This document shows, one piece after another, positions 37,901 through 53,493 of a stretch of 64,000 bases of DNA. The first letter of the stretch is position 1. Each line of letters begins with the position of its first letter. The translations under genes were made by a program, and so were the position numbers. The notes below the pieces were generated by a model. That model searched no databases, was not told the DNA's origin, and worked only from the letters and a program-made list of their open reading frames with translations. This DNA comes from Antedon mediterranea. Its lineage: Eukaryota; Echinodermata; Crinoidea; Comatulida; Antedonidae. The DNA is taken from assembly GCF_964355755.1 (NCBI RefSeq), contig NC_092670.1, positions 5,979,001 through 6,043,000 of the forward strand, read 5' to 3'.

Positions 37901-40900
37901 TAAATCTACGATACTTTAGTATTGTATATTCAGGAATAGCCGCTCCATAGTCTCTTTGCTTTTCTTCCTTATATCTTATTCTTATTAACTCAAAATTATT
38001 TTTACTAACAAACATTACTATTTGTATGCCTAGTGTGTAAACATTATTGACATAATTTCATAAACATCTTCATGTCGTACAACTACTCGTAACATTTTTT
38101 CTCAACTTCCTATCATCTAAAGTCGTAGTTAGTCATGCCTCGGGTCACATTCTATGGTCTCCGTACAGGTAGGCTACTACATCAGTACTTCTATGAATGG
38201 ATGACTAGCCGGTGACAATAACGCTAGTTGGTCATACACAGTACCGTTTTTGATTTTACGATCATTCGGGAAACCACCTCACGACGATTATACAGGCCTA
38301 GGAGCCGACATAGATCTCTAGTGGGATCTAACCGTCATAAGTCATTCCTCACATTCAAAATCTATTCTTTTAATTAACAAACATTTCCTTTTTCTACATT
38401 CTATACTACTTTTTCATATTCTACCATATTATATACCTATGTTATATTTTCGATCTTCTACTACTATATACGATACACTTATAAACATACACTATTGTAC
38501 AACTCTGCATCGCGCACATCGTACGCACGCATTTCATTCTATTACGCACACGCACTAATATCGAACATAGAGTATTTTAAACTAAAACCATACAACAACA
38601 AGACATCCACCGGTTCAGTTCAAAACCATTTTAAGGTAAATTTTTAATTAATTAATTTCTATCCACTCTACCATTTTCATATAAAGATACCATGGAACCA
38701 CGTCAGGTCAAGTTCAATATTGAATATCGAAACGTGGCAGGCTATATGGCGCTTGACCTTTGACAAGATCGCCTAAAATTTATAATTTAAATCTACGATA
38801 CTTTAGTATTGTATATTCAGGAATAGCCGCTCCATAGTCTCTTTGCTTTTCTTCCTTATATCTTATTCTTATTAACTCAAAATTATTTTTACTAACAAAC
38901 ATTACTATTTGTATGCCTAGTGTGTAAACATTATTGACATAATTTCATAAACATCTTCATGTCGTACAACTACTCGTAACATTTTTTCTCAACTTCCTAT
39001 CATCTAAAGTCGTAGTTAGTCATGCCTCGGGTCACATTCTATGGTCTCCGTACAGGTAGGCTACTACATCAGTACTTCTATGAATGGATGACTAGCCGGT
39101 GACAATAACGCTAGTTGGTCATACACAGTACCGTTTTTGATTTTACGATCATTCGGGAAACCACCTCACGACGATTATACAGGCCTAGGAGCCGACATAG
39201 ATCTCTAGTGGGATCTAACCGTCATAAGTCATTCCTCACATTCAAAATCTATTCTTTTAATTAACAAACATTTCCTTTTTCTACATTCTATACTACTTTT
39301 TCATATTCTACCATATTATATACCTATGTTATATTTTCGATCTTCTACTACTATATACGATACACTTATAAACATACACTATTGTACAACTCTGCATCGC
39401 GCACATCGTACGCACGCATTTCATTCTATTACGCACACGCACTAATATCGAACATAGAGTATTTTAAACTAAAACCATACAACAACAAGACATCCACCGG
39501 TTCAGTTCAAAACCATTTTAAGGTAAATTTTTAATTAATTAATTTCTATCCACTCTACCATTTTCATATAAAGATACCATGGAACCACGTCAGGTCAAGT
39601 TCAATATTGAATATCGAAACGTGGCAGGCTATATGGCGCTTGACCTTTGACAAGATCGCCTAAAATTTATAATTTAAATCTACGATACTTTAGTATTGTA
39701 TATTCAGGAATAGCCGCTCCATAGTCTCTTTGCTTTTCTTCCTTATATCTTATTCTTATTAACTCAAAATTATTTTTACTAACAAACATTACTATTTGTA
39801 TGCCTAGTGTGTAAACATTATTGACATAATTTCATAAACATCTTCATGTCGTACAACTACTCGTAACATTTTTTCTCAACTTCCTATCATCTAAAGTCGT
39901 AGTTAGTCATGCCTCGGGTCACATTCTATGGTCTCCGTACAGGTAGGCTACTACATCAGTACTTCTATGAATGGATGACTAGCCGGTGACAATAACGCTA
40001 GTTGGTCATACACAGTACCGTTTTTGATTTTACGATCATTCGGGAAACCACCTCACGATGACTGAAACGCACTGCACATCGGAGATTCAATTTTAGAGAT
40101 ATAAATCCAAGAGGACTAGGATAATACAAAAGCATGCCTACGAAGTGCCAAGGTAAATGACATTGTAAAAGATATTGTAAAGAAAGCCAAAGACAATGAA
40201 ATACAACAGTCCAACAATATTCATTAGAGGTGCCATTTAGTATTATATGTATTGTATGTATTACATAGTATTATGTGGAATATTTACCTTAATGGGCAAA
40301 GTATTATGCTCGTAAAATAAAAAGGAACCGACTGCGTAAATGTGATAATACCTGTAAGACAATAAAATAAAATATAAAAATGAATTATAAATTGTTTTAT
40401 TATTAATTAATTTATAAACAAAAAGAGAAAACTCAAATTTAAAATAAATATCAAAACAAAATAAGTGGCACACACACAAAATCAGACATAGGTTGGACTT
40501 TTCAAAATTGAGATTTTCACAAATACTGAAACTACATAATCCAAGATTTAAAATACTGAAAAAATATCTTAATACCATATTTACTTCCAGAGATAATCAC
40601 AGTCTAAAGTTTTGGTTATTACGATCAGTGTTTTGAGAAAAATGCTTTTAATGTTAACCAACAATGATGACAAGTACAAACAAAAAAAACATGGCATTTA
40701 AGTTTACGCCTTAATAAAGGGGTATTTCAATTAAACTTCGCACCTTTGTTTCATTATGTTGAAGTATTAAACCTGATTTTGATGATGAACGACTGCGATG
40801 AATAATAAATACATACGAATGTGATAAATGTACCATAACAACTTACCATCCATCAAACGTTGTGTAATGAGGATCACCCCATCCAGAACACTCCCTCGGT

Positions 40901-43857
40901 TTCGGGGCTTTTGTATTTACCTATGTATATAAAATTAGTATTTTATAACATATGTATTATTATTATTATTGGAATCATATAATCATAGACCAATAAAATG
41001 TGTTCCCTGTTTATTGCATATCCTGTGTGCGATATTGGCTGTAGGAACTTGTTTTCCAACAGATCGTTCACTAGATAATGATTTATTTTTGTTACAGAAA
41101 GTGGCCTCAATGAATCTATTGAATAATTTCAAGATTAGAGAGTAGGATTGGATATGATGTAATGAAGACACGTTGGAAGACGCTGTCTGTTAAATATACT
41201 GTTTCTTTCCATGAGGAGCGAAAACCATTCGATCAGCTCTTCTATTCTTATTATCTGCTGATAATTTTTTTTAATACCTACTTTGAAAGTTGGAAAACGC
41301 GGTGATTGTCCTTTCCATATATTACTAGCTCTGTTAAACGTGGTGCTCTCACGCTCAAATGTAATGTAACTTGCTTTATTTAAGAAATTGATCATAGTGT
41401 CCTTAGTTTCTGAGATCATAAACGTTGCTGGTGAAGCATTGGTTATTGATTTTTGACATGAATTCCCTACAATCACGCCTTCACCAGTATTTGCTACATT
41501 TATCTTTACTTCCTCTTCAAAGCAAAATGATGGGTAAGTTTGGCAATTGTCTTGATATGTTTTTCCATAAACAATTGGGATTGTCGATGAAACATGAAAT
41601 TCAATAACTTCATTTACACCGATTACAAAATCAATTGTGTTATTTGGTTCAATCTTGAAAAATACAACAATTATTATTATCAACAAATTTGAACAGAATA
41701 TAACAATGTTCAATTACCAATATTTTAAGGATGCGCTGTCTCTCCTAAATAATGTGGAATCCTAGTATTGTAATTATTGGGGTATATCTCCGCATAAAGA
41801 AACACACACAATAAGATTGTTGCATAAAACTAAAATATGTTCGCGTTTACCTTTTATAAGTGCACATGTATAGTTCTCGGAAACTGTAATAATGCCTCGG
41901 GTAAACTTGCCATATGTACCATTAATAATAATAATTAATTAATAACATTGAATCTACACTACACTACATTTACACTCTGTCAATTAATAATAAAATAGTA
42001 ACAACCACGTACGTATTTATTACATTTTAACAATTTAGGCACTTTTCGATTTATACGTTCACTATGTCAATGATATCCTATGACGTAATATTTATGAAAG
42101 GCGCATGCGCAATTCAATTGGCACGTCCACTGCCAAAATTGAGAACTTTTATTTTGTTTCTCCCTGCTCTGACTGAGTACACATGGACGTATGACGTAAT
42201 GACACTGTTAAAGAGAATTACGATTAAAAAGAAAAATATAATTCACGTTGTGGAGGATATCACATTTAGTGACGTCAGACCTGACACTACAATTTGTTCG
42301 ATCCTCGAAACGATAGTCACGTGATGCCATTTCGACCTATCACATCGACCTATGTCATAAGCTATAATAACAATTATCTCACCGTCAAACCTGCATAGAA
42401 TGTGTTACTCCTTACAGCGGGTGACAACGCAGCTTGATCCTTGAATCGAAGGCTCACGTCACATTGAATCTACATAGAGAATCAAGCGTCTCAGAAATTA
42501 TTTAAACGAACGTATTTTTATATAAGGATGTTGTGCAGCTTTGGAAAAACAGATTTTTAGGGAATTGTTTTAAAATGTATGAACAATCTAATATTGTCAG
42601 GGCTATAAACTAAGGGAATGTTAACTATAATCCTCCTTTTTTCGCAAAGAAAATAAAAGTAGAAAATAGGATTATTAAGAACGATAGGATGGATTGATAA
42701 TACTTAATGATAACCATAATAATAATAATAATAATAATAAGCTTTATTTAATCACGGATACTTAACTCAACTGAAAGTTGTTTTTCAGTAAGACCGTGTT
42801 TAAAGAAAAACACCAACAAAAATAAATGTAAAAAGACCTTAATTACTATCAAAACAGATAATAAAACAATTACAATTAAATAAAATGAAACAAGGATACA
42901 CTTACTAACTATAAAATTAAATAATACACTACATTTAAATAAAGCTACATGAAATTAGCAGTTAACAGTTTCTTTAAAAGAGAGACAGTGTTCACATTTT
43001 TAATATCTTCATTCCAAACCTTGGCACCTCTAGCCTATATGATAAGCTACGTTTTTTGTAGTTTGTTTTTGGTTTTGGTACTATTAAATTTGGCTTAGTT
43101 CTAATATTATAGTAATTGTTTTTGATATTGAACTTATTTATTAAATATGGAGGTGCAAGGTTGTTCATAATCTTAAACATAACAATAGCTTCAATTATAT
43201 ATAATCTTTCATCTAAGTTCATCAAATTTAGACTTTGTAGAGCTTGAGTACTAGAGTCGGTTTGAGATTTGTTTGTAATAACTTTTGCTGTGCGATTTTG
43301 AAGAACTTGTAGTGTTTTACTTATATTTGAACGTCCCCAAACAACATGGCAATACTCAAGATGAGGAGCCATAAGTGATTTGTATAATTTGCATTGAATT
43401 TCTTTTGGAAATATATTATTAGTCTTTTTTAAGTAGTACAAGCTCTACAAAGCCTTAGATTTAACATTATCGATTTGTGAGCACCAAGAAAGATTACTAT
43501 CTAATATCACACCAAGGTGTTTACATTTATTTACACGAGAGATTGGTTCTCCATCTACGTTAATGTTGACTTGTAAGTCAGATAGCTTATTTAACCTCTG
43601 CCTCGTTCCAATTAACATAAATTCAGTTTTTTTAACATTGAGGCTAATAAGAGTCCAAACAATCTACAAGTCCAAGATACAGTTCAGATATCAACTTATT
43701 AAGAAAAATGAAACTGAAATGAATGGGGTTGTTATGAGAACATAAACAAAGGTCACTGTTAATTTCTTTCCATGATATGTTTTAATAAGTTTTATCGCTA
43801 ATGTAGAAAATATGATTATTAAAATATTATTATTATTATTATTATTATTGTTGGTGG

Positions 43858-43893
<36 letters not shown>

Positions 43894-46800
43894 GTAGTAT
43901 GTCAAGTTTAATTATCGCTATTTCTATATATGATTATCAGAAGATACGAATCACAATCAAATATCTACTGCTTCAAGGCACAGTGAACAATAAAGGATAA
44001 TAGTTTGAACATTAAAAATGAACAAAGAATGTATCGAGTGTGTTGGAGTGCAGCTGCCACTCCAATACTTACATAAGACCCAAGTCTTCTGCTGAGAATA
44101 CACTGATGAGGTTCGCCTTTTTTGCAATTTATATTGTTATCTTTATCAACTCCATCTACATCATATTCGTCACTGATTTCGTTTTCGCTAACATTTTTAG
44201 GCTTATAGACCATTTCATCGTCTATATACCATCGGACATAGAATTCTATGTCATCAGGTGCTTCAGTTGTGTTTATGTTGCAGACTGCTGACACACCGAA
44301 TTCCTTGGTCTTAAACGTTATCATGGGCTCCTCTTTATGTGTAGGAAATATGTCTGGTTTTTAGATTAAAATAAATGTTATGGTCATTAATTAATTTTAT
44401 TTAAACATTTTATAATAATAATCGAAGACTATATGGATTACACAGTGGACCCTCAGATGCGGCATTTACTTACCATCACATGGTGGGAAACCGGTTGATG
44501 AAGTAGTGTTACCCTCACAAAGTAAAAGAGAATCTGATCAAAAACAATATATTTATTTAGTAGAACATCTTAACCTAGCAAGAACATTTAGAATGATCAT
44601 TTTCTAAAAGTATTCAAATAAATAATTTTATTTATAAACAATTTGGTATCAATAATTTGTTTACTCCTAATACATAGGTGTTTTAGATCCGACAAGCTTC
44701 CGATATGCTACTAGTATAATTTCTTCTTAACTAGATGGTACGCTCGCTTCGCTCGCGTACCATCTAGGTCGTGCCCACCATCTAGGTCATGCCCACAGAT
44801 GGTTCTTGAATACATAATAATTTCAGCAATTCTAATAATTTCAGTACAATAATACATGTCGTTTACTGGAACGAAAAAAATAGACACTGATTTATGTACT
44901 CAACTAAAATTAGCACCCTGGGAATTACTTCCGAAAGAGAAACTTGTCACATAATGAGACCAATTGTTTAAGTCAAATTTAAACAAACTTAATTTGTGTT
45001 TTGTATGTAACATTAGGGTTGAGGGATGGGGAAGAGGATGGGTGCAAAGAGGAACAATTTTTAAATATATTCTTTATCCATTTAGTAACGAAATATTAAT
45101 TGTTTTCATGTTTTACAAATAATATACCACTAAACACAGTAAAACATTGCGATGTAATACTTTGTTGAAACTATCACCGTCCTAGTCGATTGAAATAGTA
45201 CATGATACATCACTACGACATGTTTATATAATGTAAAACAATTTGTGAAAACCACTTCTATTCGGGGAAAATCATAAATTCGATTTAATCGTCAATAAAT
45301 ATTAAATTATCTAACTCAACTTAATTAGTAGGCCTAATGGTTTTCAATTGTTTTTTAGAGCCAATTCATACTTAAGTTGGTTCCTACCCTACCCACCAAA
45401 GTTGTTCTGCGTTTATGGCATGTGATGCACCGTAGGCCTATCCTCTACTGGCTTTAAAACGCTACTCATGCCAGTGAGGGAAGGGTGATGATGTGGGTGG
45501 TTTAACTGCAATAATAAAGATTGGAACATAATATACGGCAACTGAAAACGCTAGCTCATTATCCGTTAAAAAAAAATGTATATCCAACCTCTGCAGCTGC
45601 ACAGATTGAAAAAGAAAATGGATCGAATTTCTGTTATATGAGTCATAGGGCCCGTTCGGACGGGACTGAAACTACCGTGTACTTCCAACTGTGAGGTCGC
45701 GTGTGGCAATTAACTTACGCCTCTGGCTATAAAAAATTAGAAAACCATCTGGACGAAAAATCCACCAACTTTACTGGTTATTTCAATCCCATTCCAATTA
45801 CACGCTGCCTCGGGGTATAATTAATCAAGCGTTAACGGGATCATGTCAAATCGCGACCTCAAATAAGCTTTCTGATTGTTTAACAATTATTGTTTAAAAT
45901 GTTCTTTTTCGTTAATGCGAATGTATATCTATTGTTTTGTAAAATTATATATAAATAATCAACTCGTTGGTTTTTTTCCGGTGACCTGAACTTGCGAATC
46001 GGTGGCTTATAATGTACATGTAACGGCAGGGAGTTCTGTATTGTGGTAGCCTGGTGTCTGTGAATTACCACATCAACCGTTCGGCTCGCACGATAAGAGG
46101 GGTACAGTGCGTGTTAAATGGAATTTTTACAACAATAGTTCGGCTCGCACGATGAATACACGTGGTGATTTTTACAAAAGGGGTACAGTGCGTGTACATT
46201 AAATGGAATTTTCACAACAATAGTTCGGCTCGCACGATAAATACACGTGGTGATTTTTACAAGAGGGGTACAGTGCGTGTACATTAAATGGAATTTCCAC
46301 AACAATAGTTCGGCTCGCACGATAAATACACGTGGTGATTTTTACAAGAGGGGTACAGTGCGTGTACATTAAATGGAATTTCCATAACAATAGTTCGGCT
46401 CACACGATAAATACACGTGGTCAACAAACAACATACGTTAGCAGGATTTTCGATCAATATTTATTTAAAAAGTAAATTGTATTCGATGTATTATAAATAT
46501 ATAGGTCTGGTTGTCGATTGAAAAATAATAATTGAACGATTCGCGCGCGAAACGACATGCAATATCCAGTTGAATTTGTCAACACGCCATGTCAATTGAT
46601 ATGGGTCGACGCACAGAGGGCGCTTTTTGACCTAAGAATTCCGATCTTAATTGGTTTCGTGTCAGCTTACCGGTACTTTAATTATTCGTACGAACGTCGT
46701 ATGGGTTTTACCCCAAGGGTAAAAACCAAATAAACGTGTATTTCAATCGCCGTACGAACACGGTCATACAGTACTTGCCTTTACGACGCCTGAGGGAATA

Positions 46801-49800
46801 GACACTTGTGGAACAGAGATTGGAATGTTCCATTCATCGCAAATCAATACATTTGTATAAACGTATATTAAATCTATCAAAATAGAATTTTTAAAAGAAA
46901 ATCGGCCTGTCTTCAACATTATGATGCTGTACTCGAGCTGTTCAGCCGGTTTTCAGCCATTAAAAACAACTATCGTAGGAGGAGATAGGAAAATGCGAAG
47001 CATCCTTGTATTATTGTCTGCGGGTATTTTTCAAGACGGACATCCATTAGACAGTGTATACCACGATCTAAAAACACCCCTATTTGGGGCAAATCGTTGA
47101 ACCTAAATTCGTTTTAATCGTCAATAACTAATTATCGAACTCAATTAAATTAGTAAACAGGGTTACATCAGCTGGTTAAAATCAGTACCGAAAGTACGAA
47201 CCAACTTTACATACCATCGAGTAAACATTCTAGAAATAACGCGCGATTTATAGAATTTTGCCCTTACGTAAATTTATATATAGATTATAGTCTCAGTGGT
47301 TTTAAATTGAAATAATGATACTGTTTAGTTTCAATATGGCACATTCTAGCTTAATTTTTTTTTTATAGTTTCAGTGATTTTTGATAAATTATTCTTGTAA
47401 TTTGTTTTTCTACTTGATGCAGGCGTTTACCTGTACAGTAACTCATTTGTGTTCCTGGAGTGTCTGTGAGATAATGAACAAAATACAACTCTTCGGGGTC
47501 TCCACATGCTTTGATGCAAAGATCTATTGAATATTCACACGTCGATGCGAAGGTATGTACGCAGCCAATAACAGTTTCTACATCGTCTTCAAGTGCTGGA
47601 TATGCACCTGTACAATAAAATCAAGATTGAATACCTCTATCTGTCTATTGAAATATGTGTAGGTGTTCAATTTACACATTTAGAAAAAACATCGATATTC
47701 GTAGACTTGTCTAATAAGTAGTGAAATATATGGAAGGCAATATATGGAAGGCAATCGCCGCCAAAAAAAGTAAAACAAAGAACGTACTTTCACAAACGAA
47801 CAACGTACTTTCACAAACGAACGATCTAAATTTAAACAAAGAACGTACTTTCACAAACGAACAACCTACTTTTACGCGAACAACATATTTTTTACAAACG
47901 GACAACGTACATTGGTAAACGAACAACGTGCTTTACCAAACGATGTAGACTCGTTCATTTTTTATTTTTGTATTGTTGGCGGAGATTGCCTTCCATAGTG
48001 GTGATATTCACAATGTCGTGCATGTCGCACAATTGTAAATACCCTCGAGTGCGCCGCATATCCACTAACGCACTCTGACTATAATAAAGCTCTATCTACA
48101 CTATCAAACTTTGTGTGACAACAAAAAACGTGATGTGTCCAAATTTGGTAGTCATATGATGCTATCGTGTCCATATAACATGGGCACATCAAAGCTTAGG
48201 AAACCATCATTGTATACACAATATACACAAGTATGTTCATGGAATAATTTGAACTTTAGCTTTAATTATCTCGCTCTTCAATGTTATTAGAAATATTCCT
48301 ACTATTATTATTGGTTTCATCCCTGGAAGATCGTGTCAGACCAACCTCGCATTGCTTCTTTCTACAGCATGCAATGCTTTGAATAACAAGAAGCAATGTG
48401 ATGTGGTCTGCACTGATTTTTCTAAAGCATTTGACTCAGTCCCTTATGATTTACTTGTATTTAAGATTTCAAAGTTTGGTTTAAAAGGCAATCTTCTTAA
48501 ATGGTTTTCAGATTATTTGAAATTGATAGGAATCAGAGGGTAGTCATCATTGGAAACTGTTCTGAGTGGATTCTTGTACTTTCTGGGGTTTGGCCCCTTG
48601 CTTTTTAATTTGTATATTAATTCTTCCTTCTGTTTTAAGTTTTCACAATCACTTCTGTTTACTGATGACCTTAAGTTGTTTAAAGTAATCTCTTCAACTG
48701 ACGACGCTCTTCTGCTGCAAGAGGATCTGGGCTGAGACATGGAAACTTTCTTTAACAAGGCCATATAGATGGCTGCAGTCGCGTGCTCAAGTTAGTGTTT
48801 ACCGACCGACCGACCAACCAACCGACCAACCGACCGAAATTGCTGAACATGTTTAAAAATGTGCGTAGCCTGTCACTTTTGACGTGCTCGTATAACGTAA
48901 TTTCGAGTTGAAAAGTAAGTCAAGAAAACAGAAATCTGGCAAAAAGAGTGCGTATTAACATTTAACGCGCAAAAATTGCCTAAAACGTACTCTTATTTCA
49001 TCGAAAATAAATTTTGAAAATTTTAAGCGCGCGTCTGCATGCGTTACATGCGCTACGCACGAAATTTATGAGTACCAAATTTTATTTAATTGTGATTCAT
49101 GCTTGTGCTTGTGCTTATTTTTCAGCGGTTCCTAACACATTTAATAGTGTGCTTGTTACTTGTTTGAATATTGATTTATTTTATGATAGTTTAAATGTAT
49201 TTAAGGGTAAAATTGTTATTGTTGCTTATTTGAATTTATTATAATAGTTTATTATGTTTAGATTCAACCTGTTAGTGGCGGTTTCATCGCTGTTGGTTGT
49301 GAACTCAATAAAATAAAATAATCAAAGAATAGTTATTAGTATTCTTAATATAAATATAATTATTTAAACAAACCATTAATCCAAACTGGGAATAAAGTTC
49401 CACATTTAAACAACCCTGGCGAAGAGGTTGGCATTGTAATATTTATCCTATCACCCTCATTTCTCAGCGTGTACCAGCCATCTACTATAAAATCATCAGA
49501 TATTATAAACCCAGGCTCTGTGTCATATCGAATGCTACGATGCCAGTCTGTAAGCACAAGGTCAGTATCACATGGGTCACCCTCAGTTGCAAGGCAGTCT
49601 TCATTCCCTATAATATATTTATGAACGTTATTACAAATGTAAGTTTTATTTAAAAACTGTCCTTAAGTAAGGTTTATAACAAATATAGCCATATAACATA
49701 TCATTAGCAATATTTGTAGGCAATGATTGAATGTTTAAACATTATAGGCCTACTACTTACAATTATCCACGAACTTTAACTAAAATTAATATTTTATTCT

Positions 49801-52800
49801 AGTGAAATAGTCTCCGACGAAAAGGAAGTGAACCAAATAGCCCTTGATTACTGGGAAACATTAGGTAAAACTAATTTGGCCGAAACTGATGAACGAAGTA
49901 AACAAATTAATACCCTTATTAATAACATTAAAACCACAAAAATGCCCACGACGACAATGATGAATTTCTCTCAGACATTGAATTAAATTTAGATATTGTT
50001 GAAACCGCAATTTTAAGGTCAAAGAACAATAAATCACATGGAATTGACACGATCACATTTTTAAAAACAGTGGTAAATGTTTAAATATGTCAATTCTTTC
50101 TTTATTTAATAGAATCATTGATTTAGGAAAAGTTCCAAATGACTGGAATAAACTAAACTACAGGGGGATTTCCCTTACTCCATGTATCTCGAAAATATTT
50201 AACCGAATCATTGCAAATAATATTTATGACTTCCTGGAAGATAAAAATGTGTTGTCAGAAGTATAGGGAGGGTTTAGACCTTCACAACGATGTGAGGATC
50301 ACATATTTACCCTCAAAAGCATAGCTTCCTGTCGTCTGCTTGAGGACAAAAAAACTTCATGGCCGACTTAGATTTTACAAAAGCATTCGATACGGGTTGG
50401 AGGGAAGGAATACTAATGACAGCATGGAATATTGGGATTAGAGGTCGTCTATGAAAATTAATCAATAGTTTATATCACGATGTGCAAGGTAAAGTAAGAT
50501 TTGGTAAAATAGACACTAAATTCTTTAATATTGATGGAGGAGTTAAACAGGGATCTTCCTACAATAAATTATGCTTGTTAAGTGTGGGTCAGCCAAAGCA
50601 GGAAAGATATTGATAAAATTGAGTCACTTCAATTACAAATGGCGCGGTACATTTTAAAAGGCCTTGTATGGGGATTCAATTCAATTCAATTCAATTTTGC
50701 TGTAAGCCCAACAGGTTACTCGAACTTCCCGCCTGTTTCTAAACGCAGACCCGTGGTAGACGGGGTGGGAAAAGAGCTAGACACAGGAGAAGACGATATA
50801 GTCTACCCTTACCAAATATTGTTATAGGGAATGTTAGATCTCTTCCCAACAAAATGGAAGAATTACGCGAATGTGTAAGATATTTGTACGAGTATCGGGA
50901 AGCCAATGTTATTTGTCTGTCCGAAACCTGGGTAAATGAAAACATTCCAGATGAAATAGTTAATATTGAGAACTTTGATTTATTTAGAGGTGATAGAACA
51001 GCAGAGTCCGGTAAAACAAAAGGAGGTGGTGCGTGTATATTTATAAATACATTATGGTGTACTAATTCGTTCCTAAAAGAACGTATGTGTAATAAGAATA
51101 TGGAGCTAATTACAATCGGTCTAAGACCGTTTTATCTTCCCCGAGAATTTAATAAGATATATGTTATAGTGACATACGTTCATGACAAAGCAAACAACAA
51201 AGATGCTGCAAAGGAGATTTCAATGAGGGTACGTGAAATCGAAAATGAATTCCCAGATGCACCTGTTTTTATTGTCGGAGACCTAAACTCATGTTGTTTG
51301 GAAAAATATCTACCAACGTTTAAACAGTTTGTCGACAAGCCACCAGACAAAACAACATTCTTGACAAATGTTATGCAAAGTCCTGGTGTAAATATTCAAC
51401 AAAAATCTGTTCGCAGCTTGGAGGTTCTGACCATAATATGGTAATGATGATTCCTGAATATAAACAAAGAATTAAACGAATTAAACCTGTTACCAAACAA
51501 ACAATGATTTGGTTGAACGATTCTATTGAAAAGCTACGCGGTGCATTCGAGTGCACCGATTGGTCAGTGTTTGAAAATGACCGTGGTGATATAAATGAAA
51601 CTGTGGAAGCTATCAGTGAATATATCAAGTTCTGTACAGACTCTATTATTCCAAGAAAATTAAAAGTGATTTACCCAAATAATAAAAAATGGTTTACGAA
51701 AGATCTTAAAGCACTGCTTTCTGAAAGGAAATACGCTTTCTCAAAGGGACATACTGATATAGTGAAAGAAAAGCAAAAACAGATTGCGTTAGAAATAGAA
51801 AAGAATAAGGCAAAGTACAAAAGAAAGTTAGAACGAAGTTTTAAAGAAAACGATGTTAAAGCGGCTTGGCAAACCATGCACTGGCTATGGTAGTCAAAAT
51901 AAAAGGAAGTCGTCACAGCCAAAAAATGAGTCGAATACTACAGATGATCTTAACACATTTTTTTGCCGTTTTGATCAGCATGACTTTTCAAAAAAGATAG
52001 ATGATTTAAAGGAACAATTAAATAAGGAAAAGGCGGTGAGAGGAAAAATCGTAATAAATGAAGGAGAGGTTCGATCGAGTTTTAAGAAAGTTAAAATAAA
52101 TAAGGCGACAGGTCCAGACTATGTTCCAAATCGGGTTCTAAAGTCATGCTGTGACCAACTGTCGGGAGTTTTCTGCGATATTTTTAATACATCAATGGAA
52201 TGTGGAAAAATTCCAAAGATCTGGAAAACTTCAGAAATTAGACCGATTCCGAAAATAAAATATCCAGTAACCCCAAAACGATCACCGACCAGTCGCAATC
52301 ACTTCAAATGTTATGAAGTGTTTTGAACGCATTATTTTGAATCGTATACTTGACCAAGAGGGCGTATCGATTGATCCTACTCAATTTGCCTACCGACCCA
52401 AGAGAGGAACTGATGACGCTATTATTCTTTTCTTGCATAATATTTTTCAGCATATTGACACTAGGAATACGTTTGTCAGGGCACTCTTCGTTGACTTTTC
52501 GAGCGCTTTTAATTGCTTACAACCGCATTTGTTGATTAGAAAATTACGAGGGATGGATATTAATCCCAACCTTTCACTTCTGACCATGGACTTTCTGCAA
52601 CAGAGACCTCAATACGTTCGCATGGACAGCAACGTTTCCAGCACAACGCTCTGCAATACGGGAGCACTACAGGGATGCGTCCTTTCGCCGTTTTTGTTTT
52701 CACTATATACTTCCGACTATGAAACGTTAGGCAGTACAACCTCAATGATAAAATACGCGGATGATACTGTAATCTCCGGTTATCTTGGTGGAGCAGATGC

Positions 52801-53450
52801 GTCACCGTACACAAATGAGGTTGACAAATTTGTGGACTGGTGTGATAAAAACTACCTACAACTAAATAAAAACAAAACTAAAGAAATAGTATTTGATACA
52901 AGACGAAAAATGTTTGGACATGATAAGTTAATTATTAAAGGTGTAGAAATAGATCAAGTAGACGAACAAAAATACTTAGGAACCACTATTGACAAAGGTC
53001 TCAAATTTAATACTCAAATAAATACCGTGTTTAAAAAAGCAAATCAAAGGCTATATTTCTTAAGAAAACTAAAACTATATAAAATTCATAATACTATATT
53101 AACGTTATTTTATAGGGCTATAGTGCAAAGTGTTTTAACTATTAGTTTAATATCGTTGTTTTTTGATCTTACAAATGAGAACAAAGAAAAATTAGAACGA
53201 GTCAGGAAGCGTGCAGGCAAAATTATTGGCTCTGACCTACCAACTATTCAACAAATATATGAAAAAAGAGTATTACACCCACTAAATAAATACTATGTTT
53301 TAAACAGATCTGGTATCAGGCTACGTCCACTAAGAGGAGATTATGATCGTCTTCGAAAGTCATTTGTTCCAAATTCTTGCCATTTATATAACGCAACTAT
53401 TAAAAGATAGATTGAATATGTAATTTGTATGTAATCTGTATATAATACTG

Positions 53451-53493
<43 letters not shown>

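Noticed and set aside
34782-40058. Hammerhead ribozyme or CRISPR-like reading of the array
   Set aside because: No CTGANGA...GAAA core was found on either strand of the unit, and an 887-bp unit without spacers is not a CRISPR array.
42064-42324. 86-codon plus-strand open frame
   Set aside because: It lies in an intron of copy B, has no recognisable motif and no splice support; a chance frame in a less AT-rich patch.
43812-44000. Leu-rich 62-codon frame
   Set aside because: Translation of the ATT microsatellite.
46114-46390. Overlapping minus-strand frames of 63-68 codons
   Set aside because: Created by the 85-bp repeat being nearly in phase; no independent coding signal.
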